From Clostridiaceae bacterium (lineage in GTDB: Bacteria; Bacillota; Clostridia; Tissierellales; Sporanaerobacteraceae), in contig JAHXQP010000030.1 of NCBI GenBank assembly GCA_019391515.1, positions 1 through 64,000 of the forward strand: a stretch of DNA of 64,000 bases, given 5' to 3'. Positions 27,604 to 36,699 of this stretch are shown piece by piece. The notes under the pieces are model-generated. The model was not told the origin of the DNA. It ran no database searches and saw only the letters and a list, made by a program, of their open reading frames with translations. The position numbers and the translations under genes are program-made. Every line of letters starts with the position of its first letter. Position 1 is the stretch's first letter.

Positions 27604-28137
27604 ATTCTCTATATCTTTGTAAACCCTACTCCCTGTTGCTCTTCTTTGTCTTTGATATTTTCCGTCATAAGGATTCATTGCTTGCCTGTCCATAAGAGCA
27701 AATACCAATTGACAAATCCTTCTTCCTGAAATAAGTTTTATAGGAAGTCTATTGGCATTATATAATTCAAGAGTTATTTCCCCTTCAAACCCTGGGTCGA
27801 CCCATCCTGCATTTTGAATAAAAAGGCCCATCCTACCTATGGAACTTCTTCCTTCAACAAAAGCTGTCAAATAATTAGGCAATTTAATATACTCCATAGT
27901 AGTAGCAAGTAAAAAAGAATTTGGGGGAATAATTATCTCATCACTTTCAATTTCTATATATTCTATCTCCTCTTGAAGACACATAGATTCAACCCTATTT
28001 TCATCGACTTTCAAAAAATATCTTCCTAATCTTATATCTACACTAGCTGGCTGAATTTGTCTATCTTCTTCAATTGGATCTATTATAAGTTCTTTATCTT
28101 CAATCATCTTTTTAATAGTTTTATCTGATAGTATCAA
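27586..28137 (-). CDS. dcd: dCTP deaminase
   Basis: Deaminates dCTP to dUTP (or directly to dUMP in bifunctional forms), feeding dTMP synthesis. The 183-residue protein has the trimeric dUTPase-like fold signatures [26 protein letters not shown] (with the active-site RSS) and [18 protein letters not shown]. The start is TTG at 28135-28137, with GGGAG 8 nt upstream. It follows pgi by 13 bp, so they share a message. The window also has a dCMP deaminase at 62784, a second route to dUMP. Confidence 0.94.
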   Translation of the reverse strand: MILSDKTIKKMIEDKELIIDPIEEDRQIQPASVDIRLGRYFLKVDENRVESMCLQEEIEYIEIESDEIIIPPNSFLLATTMEYIKLPNYLTAFVEGRSSIGRMGLFIQNAGWVDPGFEGEITLELYNANRLPIKLISGRRICQLVFALMDRQAMNPYDGKYQRQRRATGSRVYKDIENNRVGN

Positions 28138-28150
28138 TTTTATCTCTCCC

Positions 28151-29455
28151 TTAGTATCCTGGTTTTTCTATTAATCTAAACATATTCTTTTTATATTCTT
28201 CAACTCCTGGCTGGTCAAAAGGATTAACTCCCATTAAATATCCACTAATAGCACAGCTTTTCTGGAAAAAATAAATTAGTTTTCCAAAATATCTTTCACT
28301 TAATTCAGGGATGTTTATAATTATATTTGGTACTCCTCCTTGTGTATGAGCAAGAACAGTACCTTCAAAAGCTTTTTTATTTACAAAATCTATTGTCTTT
28401 CCTGAAAGGAAATTAAGTTCATCTAAATCTTCACCATCTTTATTGATTTTTATATTTTTTTTAGGCTTCTCAATATTTATAGTAGTTTCAAAGATATTTC
28501 TCCTTCCATCTTGAATAAACTGACCTAAAGAATGTAAATCGGTAGTGAAATTTACTGCTGAGGGATATATTCCTTTTAAATCTTTTCCTTCACTTTCTCC
28601 AAATAGTTGTTTCCACCATTCTTGAAAATAAAATAGGCTTGGTTCATAGCTTGCTAATATTTCTATATCTATTCCTTTTCTATACAAAATATTCCTTAAA
28701 AGAGCATATTGGTAAGAATAATTTCTATCTATATCTAAATTAGCATACTCTTCCATCCCTTCCCTAGCACCTTCCATTAACTTATCTACATCTATACCCG
28801 CCACTGCAATAGGAAGTAATCCTACAGATGTAAGTACAGAATACCTACCTCCAATATCATCTGGTACTGTAAATGTTTCATATCCTTTTACAGTAGCCAT
28901 CTCTTTTAATATTCCTTTTTCTTTATCTGTAGTAATATAAATTCTTTCTTTAGCTTTTTCCCCGTATTTTTTCATCATATATTCTCTAAATATTCTAAAG
29001 GAAATAGCAGGTTCTGTGGTAGTTCCAGATTTAGATATTACATTGATACTTATACTCTTGCCATCTATTAACTCTAACAATTCAAGTATATAAGTACTGC
29101 TTACATTATTTCCTACAAAATATATTTCTGGTCCCTTTCTTTTGTCTAGACTCAACTGGTTATAAAAAGAATGGTTTAAAGCTTCTATACAGGCTCTAGA
29201 TCCTAAATAGGAACCTCCTATTCCTATAACAATAAATACATCTGAATCACTTCTTATTCTTTTAGCTGTTTCTTTTACTCTTTTAAATTCATCTATGTCA
29301 TAACTTTTAGGATAATCCAGCCAACCTAAATATTTTGACCCTGCACCTCTTTTTTCATGTAAAATATTATGTGATAAATATATATATTCTTCTAAAGATT
29401 CTAGCTCATGAGCTTTTATGAAACTCTTGGAATAATCTAGATAAATACTTTCCAT
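28151..29455 (-). CDS. pgi: Glucose-6-phosphate isomerase
   Basis: Interconverts glucose 6-phosphate and fructose 6-phosphate. The 434 residues are typical for the shorter Firmicutes enzymes. Signatures include [33 protein letters not shown], the [16 protein letters not shown] motif (PGI signature 1 region) and the C-terminal [28 protein letters not shown] precedes ATG. Cotranscribed with dcd. Confidence 0.96.
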   Translation of the reverse strand: MESIYLDYSKSFIKAHELESLEEYIYLSHNILHEKRGAGSKYLGWLDYPKSYDIDEFKRVKETAKRIRSDSDVFIVIGIGGSYLGSRACIEALNHSFYNQLSLDKRKGPEIYFVGNNVSSTYILELLELIDGKSISINVISKSGTTTEPAISFRIFREYMMKKYGEKAKERIYITTDKEKGILKEMATVKGYETFTVPDDIGGRYSVLTSVGLLPIAVAGIDVDKLMEGAREGMEEYANLDIDRNYSYQYALLRNILYRKGIDIEILASYEPSLFYFQEWWKQLFGESEGKDLKGIYPSAVNFTTDLHSLGQFIQDGRRNIFETTINIEKPKKNIKINKDGEDLDELNFLSGKTIDFVNKKAFEGTVLAHTQGGVPNIIINIPELSERYFGKLIYFFQKSCAISGYLMGVNPFDQPGVEEYKKNMFRLIEKPGY

Positions 29456-29519
29456 AAAACCCCTCCTATTATATTTAAAAATTATTTATAACTTATAATA
29501 TCACAAATTTTAAAAAATA

Positions 29520-29547
29520 AATCCTGAAAGCTTAAGCTTCCAGGATT
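29520..29547 (-). terminator. Terminator of the PAS/PP2C gene
   Basis: AATCCTGAAAGCTT / AAGCTTCCAGGATT with one internal mismatch. It ends in TTATTTTTTAAAA on the minus strand and reaches the gene's stop codon. Confidence 0.8.
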
Positions 29548-30680
29548 TATTCCATTACTTCTATTAAAACTACTGCAAGATCATCATCTTGAGTGCCCCA
29601 ATTAAATTTATTAACTTCTCTTTCTAATCTCTTTATTACATTTGCCGTTCCCTTTTCTATTACTTCTATTACCCCTTCCATACCAAACTCTTTTTTAGAC
29701 TTATTTTGAATCTCTGTAATACCATCTGTATAAAAAAGAATCTCATCACCTTTATTTAACTTTATAGAATCTTCCTTATATTTTATCTCATTAAATATAT
29801 AAGAAATAGGAAATCCCCTAACTTTAAGAATCTTTATCTCTTCTTCATTAAATAATATTGGTACACAATTATGTCCAGCGTTAGAATATCTAAACTCATT
29901 AGTTTCGGTATTTATAACACCATAAAACATAGTAAAGTACTTATCATCATCCAAATCTAAGTCTATAAATCTTTTATGAAGTTCAGTAAGAGTTTTTGCA
30001 GGACTTTTAATTTCTTCTTTTATAGCTCTCATAGTTTGTCTTACAAACATAGTCATCATAGAAGCTGTGATACCATGACCTGCTACATCTGATATATATA
30101 TGCCAATATGTTGATCGTCAATATAAAATATATCAAACATATCTCCACTCAACATTTCACATGGCTTGTACAAAAAATCTATTTTAACATTTTTATATAT
30201 GCCTCTTTGAGGAAGAATTTTTCTTTGAAGAGTCTTAGCAAATCCTAGATCTTTACTCATTTTTTTATTTTTTTGTTTTATCTCTCTCTCTAATTTTCTC
30301 TCTCTTGTAACATCTCTAAAAACTTCAACTGCTGCATATATATTGCCTTCACAGTCCGCTACAGGAGAACTTTTAACTGAAAAAACTCTATCTCCTACAA
30401 TTTCTTCTTTTTGAACTATATCTCCAGTTGCAATACTTCTTTCTGTAATACAAAAAGTGCATGGTCTAATTTTGCCAATAGCTTCATAGCATTTCCTTCC
30501 TTCCAAATCTTGACCAAGACTTTCCTTCATAGTTTTATTTGCATATATAATGGTGCCCTCTTTATCAATGACCCTTACCCAATCGGCCATTCCTTCTAAA
30601 ACATGATAATTTAACATACTATAATTCTTATACTCTTTCATCTTTTCTTCGATGAAACTAAATTTTTCTTTATTTATCAT
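29547..30680 (-). CDS. PAS-domain SpoIIE-type PP2C serine phosphatase
   Basis: A likely signalling phosphatase (RsbU/RsbP-like) acting on an anti-sigma-factor antagonist. The target is unknown. Residues about 20-130 form a PAS domain (MADWVRVIDKEGTIIYANK) that contains the cysteines CYEAIGKIRPCTFC. A short coiled coil (RERKLEREIKQKNKK) links it to a SpoIIE/PP2C domain (about 165-377) with GDMFDIFYIDDQHIGIYISD, SDVAGHGI and ILFYTDGITEIQNK metal-site motifs. ATG at 30678-30680 follows GGGTG; an in-frame GTG three codons up is within the SD. No anti-sigma or STAS partner lies nearby. Confidence 0.85.
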   Translation of the reverse strand: MINKEKFSFIEEKMKEYKNYSMLNYHVLEGMADWVRVIDKEGTIIYANKTMKESLGQDLEGRKCYEAIGKIRPCTFCITERSIATGDIVQKEEIVGDRVFSVKSSPVADCEGNIYAAVEVFRDVTRERKLEREIKQKNKKMSKDLGFAKTLQRKILPQRGIYKNVKIDFLYKPCEMLSGDMFDIFYIDDQHIGIYISDVAGHGITASMMTMFVRQTMRAIKEEIKSPAKTLTELHKRFIDLDLDDDKYFTMFYGVINTETNEFRYSNAGHNCVPILFNEEEIKILKVRGFPISYIFNEIKYKEDSIKLNKGDEILFYTDGITEIQNKSKKEFGMEGVIEVIEKGTANVIKRLEREVNKFNWGTQDDDLAVVLIEVME

Positions 30681-30768
30681 ATTTCTCACCCATATTTTTC
30701 AAATTAAACACCTTATATTTATCATACCACAGCTTATAATTAAAAAAAAGCATTATTTAAGATAGTTA

Positions 30769-30802
30769 AAAAGCATCTATCTTAAAAAGAATAGATGCTT
30801 TT
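30769..30802 (-). terminator. Terminator of the LysE-family gene
   Basis: AAAAGCATCTAT / ATAGATGCTTTT with a 10-nt loop, followed by T residues on the minus strand, about 75 bp past the stop. Confidence 0.75.
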
Positions 30803-30875
30803 ATATCTATATAATAGTTAAATTATATAATACATTTAAAAATTCTAAATTGAATATTCTTTTTTATGAAAACAT

Positions 30876-31487
30876 TTACATGAAAGTTTTAATAAATGAA
30901 TAACCTAATTTAGCACCAAAAAATATAATTATTATTCCACACACAATGTTTATCCACCTTATAATATTGTTATCAAATTTCTCATGAAATATTGACACAA
31001 TAGTAGAAAGTGATGTAAACCAAATAAATGAAGCTAAACAAAATCCCATTATAAAATACTTACTAAAACCTTCAGGAATCGAAGCATTATATGCCCCTAA
31101 AAGTATTGAACCATCAATCAATGCTTGAGGATTTAACCAAGTAACAACAAAACAATCAACTATTATTCTAACTAAAGGCTTTTCGGTATCAACATCATTT
31201 GATATTTCAGGAGAAGATTTTAATAAACTAATACCTATGTAAATAACTATTATGCTGCCAAGTAACATAATTATCCCCTGTAATATAGGAACTTTTTTCA
31301 TTAGAGCTCCTATGCCAAAAAAACATGCTAAAGCTAAAGAAATATCAAAAAATATAGTAACAAATGCAACTTGGTAAGCTTTAGATCTACTCTCTCTTAA
31401 AGCTGAATTAATAACATAAAGATTTTGCATACCAAGAGGTGCTACATAACCAATACCTAACATTAAACCCTGCAGTAAATATTTCAT
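30876..31487 (-). CDS. LysE/ArgO family amino-acid exporter
   Basis: A small membrane exporter of the LysE family, which moves basic amino acids or other solutes out of the cell. The 203 residues hold about six hydrophobic segments, with the family's GYVAPLGMQNLYVINSAL start and VTWLNPQALIDGSILLG in the middle (the conserved NP region). The substrate cannot be told from sequence. SD GGGGGG precedes ATG. It stands alone, between terminators at 30769-30802 and 31628-31664, with no LysG-type regulator nearby. Confidence 0.85.
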   Translation of the reverse strand: MKYLLQGLMLGIGYVAPLGMQNLYVINSALRESRSKAYQVAFVTIFFDISLALACFFGIGALMKKVPILQGIIMLLGSIIVIYIGISLLKSSPEISNDVDTEKPLVRIIVDCFVVTWLNPQALIDGSILLGAYNASIPEGFSKYFIMGFCLASFIWFTSLSTIVSIFHEKFDNNIIRWINIVCGIIIIFFGAKLGYSFIKTFM

Positions 31488-31627
31488 AATAAATCCCCCC
31501 TATAATATAGTTTTAAAATCACATTTTAATATTGTTATATTAATATTGTTATAAATATTGCAATGTTTGTGCCACTTTCTAATATATTTTAAAAAGCTAA
31601 ATTCCAATGAAATTAAGAACAAAATAA

Positions 31628-31664
31628 AAAAAGCTGAAAAAACATGCCTGTTTTTCAGCTTTTT
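31628..31664 (-). terminator. Terminator downstream of the adenosyltransferase gene
   Basis: AAAAAGCTGAAAAA / TTTTTCAGCTTTTT around an 8-9 nt loop, with a minus-strand run of seven Ts. It lies about 90 bp past the stop. Confidence 0.85.
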
Positions 31665-31749
31665 CGCCTATTTTTAAGCATTAATTTATATTTTTCTTAA
31701 AATTTACATCAATATCTTTAAGATATTCCATTCCTATATATGATATTTA

Positions 31750-32283
31750 TTATCTATTACTAAAGTTTACTTTTTCCTCTCTTTCTTCTAATGCTCTAGC
31801 TAATGCGTATATAAGGTCTGCTAGCCTATTTACATATTTTATCACAATAGGATTTATATCTGCACTATTTGATAAAGTGATAATTCTTCTTTCTACCCTT
31901 CTACATATAGTTCTAGATACATGTAAGTAAGCAGAGGCTTTTCCAGAACCAGGTATTATAAATCCTGTAGGTTTACTTACTTTTGCCATATATTCATCAA
32001 TTTTTTCTTCTAAAAATCTTATATCATTTTCTTCTACACTATATGGAAGCTTAGTTATATCTTCTGTTGCGAGAGTTGCTGCTACTGTAAATAACTTATT
32101 TTGTATTTCAGTAATTAGATTATACATTTCCTCATCATCAATATAATTTTTAGCTAAACCTAAGGAAGCTACTAATTCGTCAACAGTACCATAACTTTCA
32201 ACTCTAATAGAATCCTTAGAAACTCTCTTATTATCAAATAAACTAGTCTTTCCTTTATCTCCAGTCTTTGTATATATATTCAT
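31750..32283 (-). CDS. PduO-type ATP:cob(I)alamin adenosyltransferase
   Basis: Transfers the 5'-deoxyadenosyl group of ATP to cob(I)alamin or cob(I)yrinic acid diamide, making coenzyme B12. The 177-residue protein starts MNIYTKTGDKGKTSLF (ATP-binding N-terminal motif). It carries ESYGTVDELVASLG and the C-terminal SRTICRRVERRI helix typical of the PduO/MMAB family. ATG at 32281-32283 follows GGGAGG; the upstream in-frame start lies within the SD. The large cobalamin operon at 45983-57140 lacks an adenosyltransferase, and this gene fills that step. The mutase at the left edge needs the product. Confidence 0.93.
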   Translation of the reverse strand: MNIYTKTGDKGKTSLFDNKRVSKDSIRVESYGTVDELVASLGLAKNYIDDEEMYNLITEIQNKLFTVAATLATEDITKLPYSVEENDIRFLEEKIDEYMAKVSKPTGFIIPGSGKASAYLHVSRTICRRVERRIITLSNSADINPIVIKYVNRLADLIYALARALEEREEKVNFSNR

Positions 32284-32381
32284 ATATATTCCTCCCAAAA
32301 TAAAAATTCTTTATTATATATATACTCGATTTCTAAAAAATCAAACCTTTCTGATAAAATAAAAATATTAATTTAAATAAA

Positions 32382-33518
32382 TTATTTTCTAGGAGGTCTT
32401 GGACCATAGTATTGATAATAATCTACTCTTATTCTTCCATTAAACAGTTTTCTTCTTCTGTCAGCTTTCTTCCCATAAAGTTTTTCAAATCCAGTATTAG
32501 ATGTCAAAATATAAATAGACCAAGTATCAAGTTTATTGAATCTTTTCCCAATTTCTCTATATAATTTCTCCACCTCTTCTTTTTCACCTATTCTCTCTCC
32601 ATAAGGTGGATTTGATATTATTACACCATATTTATCATTTAATTTTAGGTTTAAAACATCTTCAGTTTTAAACTCTATACAGTCATCTACCCCTATTTCA
32701 AATGCATTCTCTTCAGCAATTTTGGCTGCCTTTTTATCTATATCTGAAGCTATGATCTTTAAATCTCTATCCTGTATTATTGCTTTTCTAGCAGAAATTC
32801 TCTCATCTTTCCAATATTCTTTTTTCACTCTAGGCCATTCTTCAGCAGCGAAATTTCTTTGAATACCTGGTGCAATATTTTTGCCTATCATAGCTGCCTC
32901 TATAGCAATAGTTCCAGATCCACAGAAAGGATCCACTAAAACTCTTTCATGATTCCAAAAACTTAATTGAACTAATGCGGCTGCCAAAGTCTCTTTAATA
33001 GGTGCCTCTACACTTTCCAATCTATAACCCCTTTTATGTAATCCCTCTCCACTAGTGTCTATAGTTAATGTAGCAATATCTTTTAAGATAGATACTTGAA
33101 TTGTAAATTTAGCTCCTGTTTCCTTAAACCATTCTGTATTATATTTTGTTCTAAGCTTTTCAACTACTGCTTTTTTAACAATAGCTTGACAATCTGGTAC
33201 ACTCATTAATTTTGAATCTACAGCTTTTCCTACAACCGTAAACTCTCCATCTTCTGTTATCCAGTCTTCCCATGGAAGAGCCTTTGTTCTTTCAAATAAC
33301 TCTTCAAAAGAAGTTGCCTTAAATTCTCCCATCTTTAGAAGTACTCTATCAGCTGTTCTCAGCCAAATATTTGATTTTGGAATAGCTTTTTCATCACATT
33401 TAAAAGTTACTTTTCCATTTTCCACTTCTATATCTTCATATCCTAAAGTTGAAACTTCTCTTTTAACTACAGACTCCAAGCCAAAGGTAGATGTAGCTAT
33501 TAGTTCTATTTGCCCCAT
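32382..33518 (-). CDS. THUMP-domain class I SAM-dependent rRNA methyltransferase (RlmL/YpsC-like)
   Basis: A likely 23S rRNA guanine-N2 methyltransferase. Residues about 45-160 are a THUMP RNA-binding domain. Residues about 165-378 are a Rossmann methyltransferase with VDPFCGSGTIAIEAAMIG (SAM site) and ISNPPYGERIGE (catalytic NPPY). At 378 residues it resembles B. subtilis YpsC and the N-terminal half of E. coli RlmL. The exact target base is not proven for this group. SD AAAGGAG precedes ATG, and the gene appears monocistronic. Confidence 0.9.
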   Translation of the reverse strand: MGQIELIATSTFGLESVVKREVSTLGYEDIEVENGKVTFKCDEKAIPKSNIWLRTADRVLLKMGEFKATSFEELFERTKALPWEDWITEDGEFTVVGKAVDSKLMSVPDCQAIVKKAVVEKLRTKYNTEWFKETGAKFTIQVSILKDIATLTIDTSGEGLHKRGYRLESVEAPIKETLAAALVQLSFWNHERVLVDPFCGSGTIAIEAAMIGKNIAPGIQRNFAAEEWPRVKKEYWKDERISARKAIIQDRDLKIIASDIDKKAAKIAEENAFEIGVDDCIEFKTEDVLNLKLNDKYGVIISNPPYGERIGEKEEVEKLYREIGKRFNKLDTWSIYILTSNTGFEKLYGKKADRRRKLFNGRIRVDYYQYYGPRPPRK

Positions 33519-33687
33519 TTTATCTCTCCTTTAATATTTCTCTAAACAATATTATACTCTAATTTTTAAATAATTACTTTAATTAATTTATTTTATGTGT
33601 ATTTTTTAAATAGGTTGGGTATATATTTTAAAGAATAGAAAATAAACCCTTATGGGAATTTAAGAATATTTAAGGAGGAACATTATT

Positions 33688-34065
33688 ATGAAAAGTTTAG
33701 GAACAATGTTGCAAAGCGGAGATTGGAAAGGTGAAAAACACGTACCTGTTATTCATGTACCAGAAAAAGTTAAAAAGGGTGAAGAATTTGAAATAAAAAC
33801 ACTTGTTGGAGAAGAAATAGCTCATCCAAATACTTTAGAACATCATATTGCATGGGTTAAAGTATTTTATCATCCAGAAGGAAGTAATTTTCCTGTTGAA
33901 ATAGGAAACTATGATTTTTCAGCACATGGTGAAAGCGAAATATATACTGAGCCTTATATATCTTTAAAATTTAAAGTTGATAAACCTGGAACAATACATG
34001 CCGTAAGCTATTGCAATATTCATGGTCTTTGGGAAAATAGTGTTGAATTAACTGTAGAGGACTAA
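33688..34065 (+). CDS. Superoxide reductase (1Fe-SOR, neelaredoxin type)
   Basis: Reduces superoxide to hydrogen peroxide without making oxygen, an oxygen defence of anaerobes. The 125 residues show the full set of active-site ligands: E16-K-H18 (EKHVP), H46, H52 (HPNTLEHH) and C109-N-I-H112 (SYCNIHGLW). The N-terminal desulforedoxin-like iron domain of two-iron desulfoferrodoxin is missing, so this is the one-iron class. A strong SD (AAGGAGG) precedes ATG. The peroxide it makes could be removed by the peroxiredoxin at 38893. Confidence 0.95.
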   Translation: MKSLGTMLQSGDWKGEKHVPVIHVPEKVKKGEEFEIKTLVGEEIAHPNTLEHHIAWVKVFYHPEGSNFPVEIGNYDFSAHGESEIYTEPYISLKFKVDKPGTIHAVSYCNIHGLWENSVELTVED

Positions 34066-34075
34066 TCAGTCCTCT
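34056..34075 (+). terminator. Terminator of the superoxide reductase gene, overlapping its stop codon
   Basis: AGAGGACT / AGTCCTCT with a 4-nt loop, then TTTCTTTT. The stop codon (34063-34065) lies within the hairpin. Confidence 0.8.
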
Positions 34076-34087
34076 TTTCTTTTACCC

Positions 34088-34117
34088 TTGACAAATACAT
34101 ATAGTCTATAATATTAT
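34088..34117 (+). promoter_or_regulatory. Promoter of the tyrS T-box leader
   Basis: TTGACA (34088-34093) and TATTAT (34112-34117), 18 bp apart, placing the transcript start near 34124, just ahead of the T-box leader. Confidence 0.6.
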
Positions 34118-34123
34118 ATATCA

Positions 34124-34363
34124 TAAACTATAAAATATATATTAAAATAAAACAATGAAAGATTCAGTAGCTATTTATGGTTAAAGGACAGAGAATAGAC
34201 TATTGGTGAGAAGTCTATGACCTATAAAGAAGCGAATTACAATCTGGAGTTTCAATGGGAAACCATTGCGCTTATCATGCGATAAAATGATTAGAGGCTA
34301 TATGCAAATTAAGGTGGTACCACGGGTGTTTTCTCGTCCTTTGAGGAGAAAACACCCTTTTTA
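34124..34363 (+). promoter_or_regulatory. T-box riboswitch controlling tyrS
   Basis: The leader contains the T-box AAGGTGGTACCACGG (34311-34325). A terminator follows at once, GGGTGTTTTCTC / GAGAAAACACCC (34324-34335 / 34346-34357), then a T-run (34358-34363). A TAC triplet at 34238-34240, in the GCGAATTACAA context, fits a tyrosine specifier, in agreement with the tyrS gene 44 bp beyond. Uncharged tRNA-Tyr would be read as the signal to antiterminate. Stem I (AGTAG...GGACAGAGAATAG region) lies at 34165-34250. Confidence 0.93.
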
Positions 34364-34406
34364 TTTGTATAAAAATCATTAATATAAATTTCAAGGAGGG
34401 TGAAAA

Positions 34407-35633
34407 ATGGAAAATGTATTTGATATCCTGCAAGAAAGAGGGTATATTGATCAATCAACATATGAAGATGAACTCAAAGAATTATTAGGTAAGGAACCTA
34501 TAAATTTTTATATTGGATTTGATGCTACAGCTGATAGTTTAACTCTTGGACATTTTGTTCAAATAATGGTAATGAAGCATATGCAAAATGCTGGACATAG
34601 ACCTATAGCTCTACTAGGTGGAGGTACAACTATGGTTGGAGACCCTAGTGGAAAATCTGATATGAGAAAAATGATGACTAGGGAACAAATTAATTATAAT
34701 GCAAAGAGATTTAAAGAACAACTTTCAAGATTTATTGACTTCGATGATAATAAGGCAATGGTCGTTAATAATGCTGATTGGTTGTTAGATTTAAACTTCT
34801 TAGAATTTATGAGGGAAATTGGTGTACATTTCTCTGTAAATAGGATGCTTTCCTTTGATTGTTATAAAAACAGACTAGATAAAGGATTAACTTTCTTTGA
34901 ATTTAGCTATATGTTAATGCAATCCTATGACTATCTAAAACTATATAGAGAACATAATTGTCGTCTTCAAGTTGGAGGTAGCGACCAATGGTCAAATATT
35001 CTAAGTGGATATGAGCTAGTTAGGAAATTAGAAAATGCTAAAGTATATGCTATGACATTTAAACTTCTAACTACTGCTGCTGGTACTAAAATGGGTAAAA
35101 CAGAAGCAGGTACTATCTGGTTAGATCCAGAAAAAACTCCACCATATGAACTATATCAATACTTAAGAAATGTAGACGATAGAGATGTAGAAAACTTCCT
35201 AGCAGTCTTAACTTTCTTGCCTATGGAAGAAGTAAGAAAACTAGGATCTCTAGAAGGGGCAGAAATCAACAAAGGAAAAGAAACTCTAGCTTTTGAAGTA
35301 ACTAAAATGGTTCATGGAGAAAAAGAAGCTATAAAAGCTCAGAAAGCTGCTAAGTCCTTATTTGAAGGGGGAATAAAATCCGATTCCATACCTACTACAG
35401 AAATTCCTAAATCAGAACTAGAAAAAGGAATAGGAATACTAAATCTATTGACAGAAGTAGGTCTTACTAAATCTAATGGAGAAGCAAGACGTTTAATTAA
35501 GCAAGGTGGATTATATATGGAAGATGAAAGACTTAATGATCCAAATAAAATAATAAATATTGAAGATTTTACTGACAATAAATTACTACTAAGGAAAGGA
35601 AAGAAAGTTTATCATCAAATAAAACTTGTTTAG
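34407..35633 (+). CDS. tyrS: Tyrosyl-tRNA synthetase
   Basis: A class I synthetase that charges tRNA-Tyr. The 408 residues carry the HIGH-like motif in LTLGHFVQ, the [16 protein letters not shown] segment and tyrosine-site DYLKLY. The KMSKS-like loop is KMGKTEAG, and a C-terminal S4 domain (about 345-405, [19 protein letters not shown]) binds the tRNA. SD AAGGAGGG precedes ATG by 6 nt. It is controlled by the T-box leader just upstream. Confidence 0.97.
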   Translation: MENVFDILQERGYIDQSTYEDELKELLGKEPINFYIGFDATADSLTLGHFVQIMVMKHMQNAGHRPIALLGGGTTMVGDPSGKSDMRKMMTREQINYNAKRFKEQLSRFIDFDDNKAMVVNNADWLLDLNFLEFMREIGVHFSVNRMLSFDCYKNRLDKGLTFFEFSYMLMQSYDYLKLYREHNCRLQVGGSDQWSNILSGYELVRKLENAKVYAMTFKLLTTAAGTKMGKTEAGTIWLDPEKTPPYELYQYLRNVDDRDVENFLAVLTFLPMEEVRKLGSLEGAEINKGKETLAFEVTKMVHGEKEAIKAQKAAKSLFEGGIKSDSIPTTEIPKSELEKGIGILNLLTEVGLTKSNGEARRLIKQGGLYMEDERLNDPNKIINIEDFTDNKLLLRKGKKVYHQIKLV

Positions 35634-35655
35634 TCCCATAAATATTCTTATGTAT

Positions 35656-35685
35656 AAAAGTTCTGCAAAAATTTGCAGAACTTTT
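35656..35685 (+). terminator. Terminator of tyrS
   Basis: AAAAGTTCTGCAAA / TTTGCAGAACTTTT with a 2-nt gap, followed by TATTTT. Confidence 0.88.
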
Positions 35686-35834
35686 TATTTTCCTCCCCCA
35701 TTTCTTCCATATGGCTCATTAACCATATTTTGAGGGTTTATCTTAAAAAAACTTAATGTTATACTTTTAAAAAATCATTCTTTAGGAAGGAGGAGTGGAA
35801 AAGAACTTTTAAAAATAAAGGGAGGAAATATAAA

Positions 35835-36596
35835 ATGAAAAAAAGTGTAAAAAAATCTTTATTATCATTAACTATTGCTGCATTTCTTATTTCACCAATA
35901 AACTTAGCTAGCGCAGCAAACTCAACAACTAAAAATGACTGTTCTACACCAAGGTATAATTGTAAAACAAATGTCAATTGGAAAAATTGCTTTACAAGAT
36001 ATACATGGAGTTATAACTATAAAGAAAACTCAAAACAACATAATAACACTAAACAAGATCAAGTTTCTGATGAAAAAAATAATACTAATAAACCTGAAGA
36101 AAATATTACAAATGAAAAAGAGAACAATACTAAACCTTCAGAAAATGTAGCAGAAAAAAATACTTCTACTGAAAATAATACACAAAAAGAAGTTAATCAA
36201 GACATAACAACTAGTGCAAATGCTGAAGAATTAAAAGTTGTTGAACTAGTTAATGTAGAGAGAAATAAGGCAGGTTTGTCCCCACTAACTTATAACGAAG
36301 AGCTTTCTAAAGTAGCTCGTATAAAATCTCAAGATATGGCGGACAAAAACTATTTTAGTCATAACTCTCCTACTTATAAGGATCCTTTCACCATGATGAA
36401 AAACTTCGGAATAAAGTATGGACAAGCTGGTGAAAATATTGCAAAAGGATATTCTAATGCTGACTCTGTAGTAAAAGGATGGATGAATTCACCAGGACAT
36501 CGTGCAAATATTTTAAATTCAAACTTCAAAAAAATTGGTGTAGGATATGTAAATAAAGGTGGTACTACTTACTGGACTCAAATGTTTACAGACTAA
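35835..36596 (+). CDS. Secreted CAP-domain (SCP-like) protein
   Basis: Residues 1-28 are a signal peptide (KKSVKKSLLSLTIAAFLI... cut after LASA). Residues about 30-62 are a short segment with three cysteines (NDCSTPRYNCKTNVNWKNC), followed by a low-complexity Asn/Lys/Glu/Thr linker (65-125). Residues about 128-253 form a CAP domain with LVNVERNKAGLSPL, KNYFSHNSP, AGENIAKGYSNADSVVKGWMNSPGHRANIL and YWTQMF, keeping the family's His and Glu residues. It resembles the YkwD/SafA-associated CAP proteins of spore formers. Function is unknown beyond likely cell-surface or spore-coat location. Confidence 0.88.
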   Translation: MKKSVKKSLLSLTIAAFLISPINLASAANSTTKNDCSTPRYNCKTNVNWKNCFTRYTWSYNYKENSKQHNNTKQDQVSDEKNNTNKPEENITNEKENNTKPSENVAEKNTSTENNTQKEVNQDITTSANAEELKVVELVNVERNKAGLSPLTYNEELSKVARIKSQDMADKNYFSHNSPTYKDPFTMMKNFGIKYGQAGENIAKGYSNADSVVKGWMNSPGHRANILNSNFKKIGVGYVNKGGTTYWTQMFTD

Positions 36597-36627
36597 TCCT
36601 TGACTATATGTATATAAATGTTATAAT

Positions 36628-36666
36628 AGATAGTTAGGTTTCTTGCAATAAGAAATCTAACTATCT
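36628..36666 (+). terminator. Terminator of the CAP gene
   Basis: A 17-bp stem (AGATAGTTAGGTTTCTT and its complement, one G-U pair) with a 5-nt loop, then seven Ts. Confidence 0.88.
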
Positions 36667-36699
36667 TTTTTTATTTTAGGCAATTTAAGGAGGAATAAT

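Noticed and set aside
35791-35816. A short ORF after the AGGAAGGAGGA upstream of the CAP gene
   Set aside because: The GTG is only one base from the SD and the frame ends after five codons; I cannot support it as a gene.
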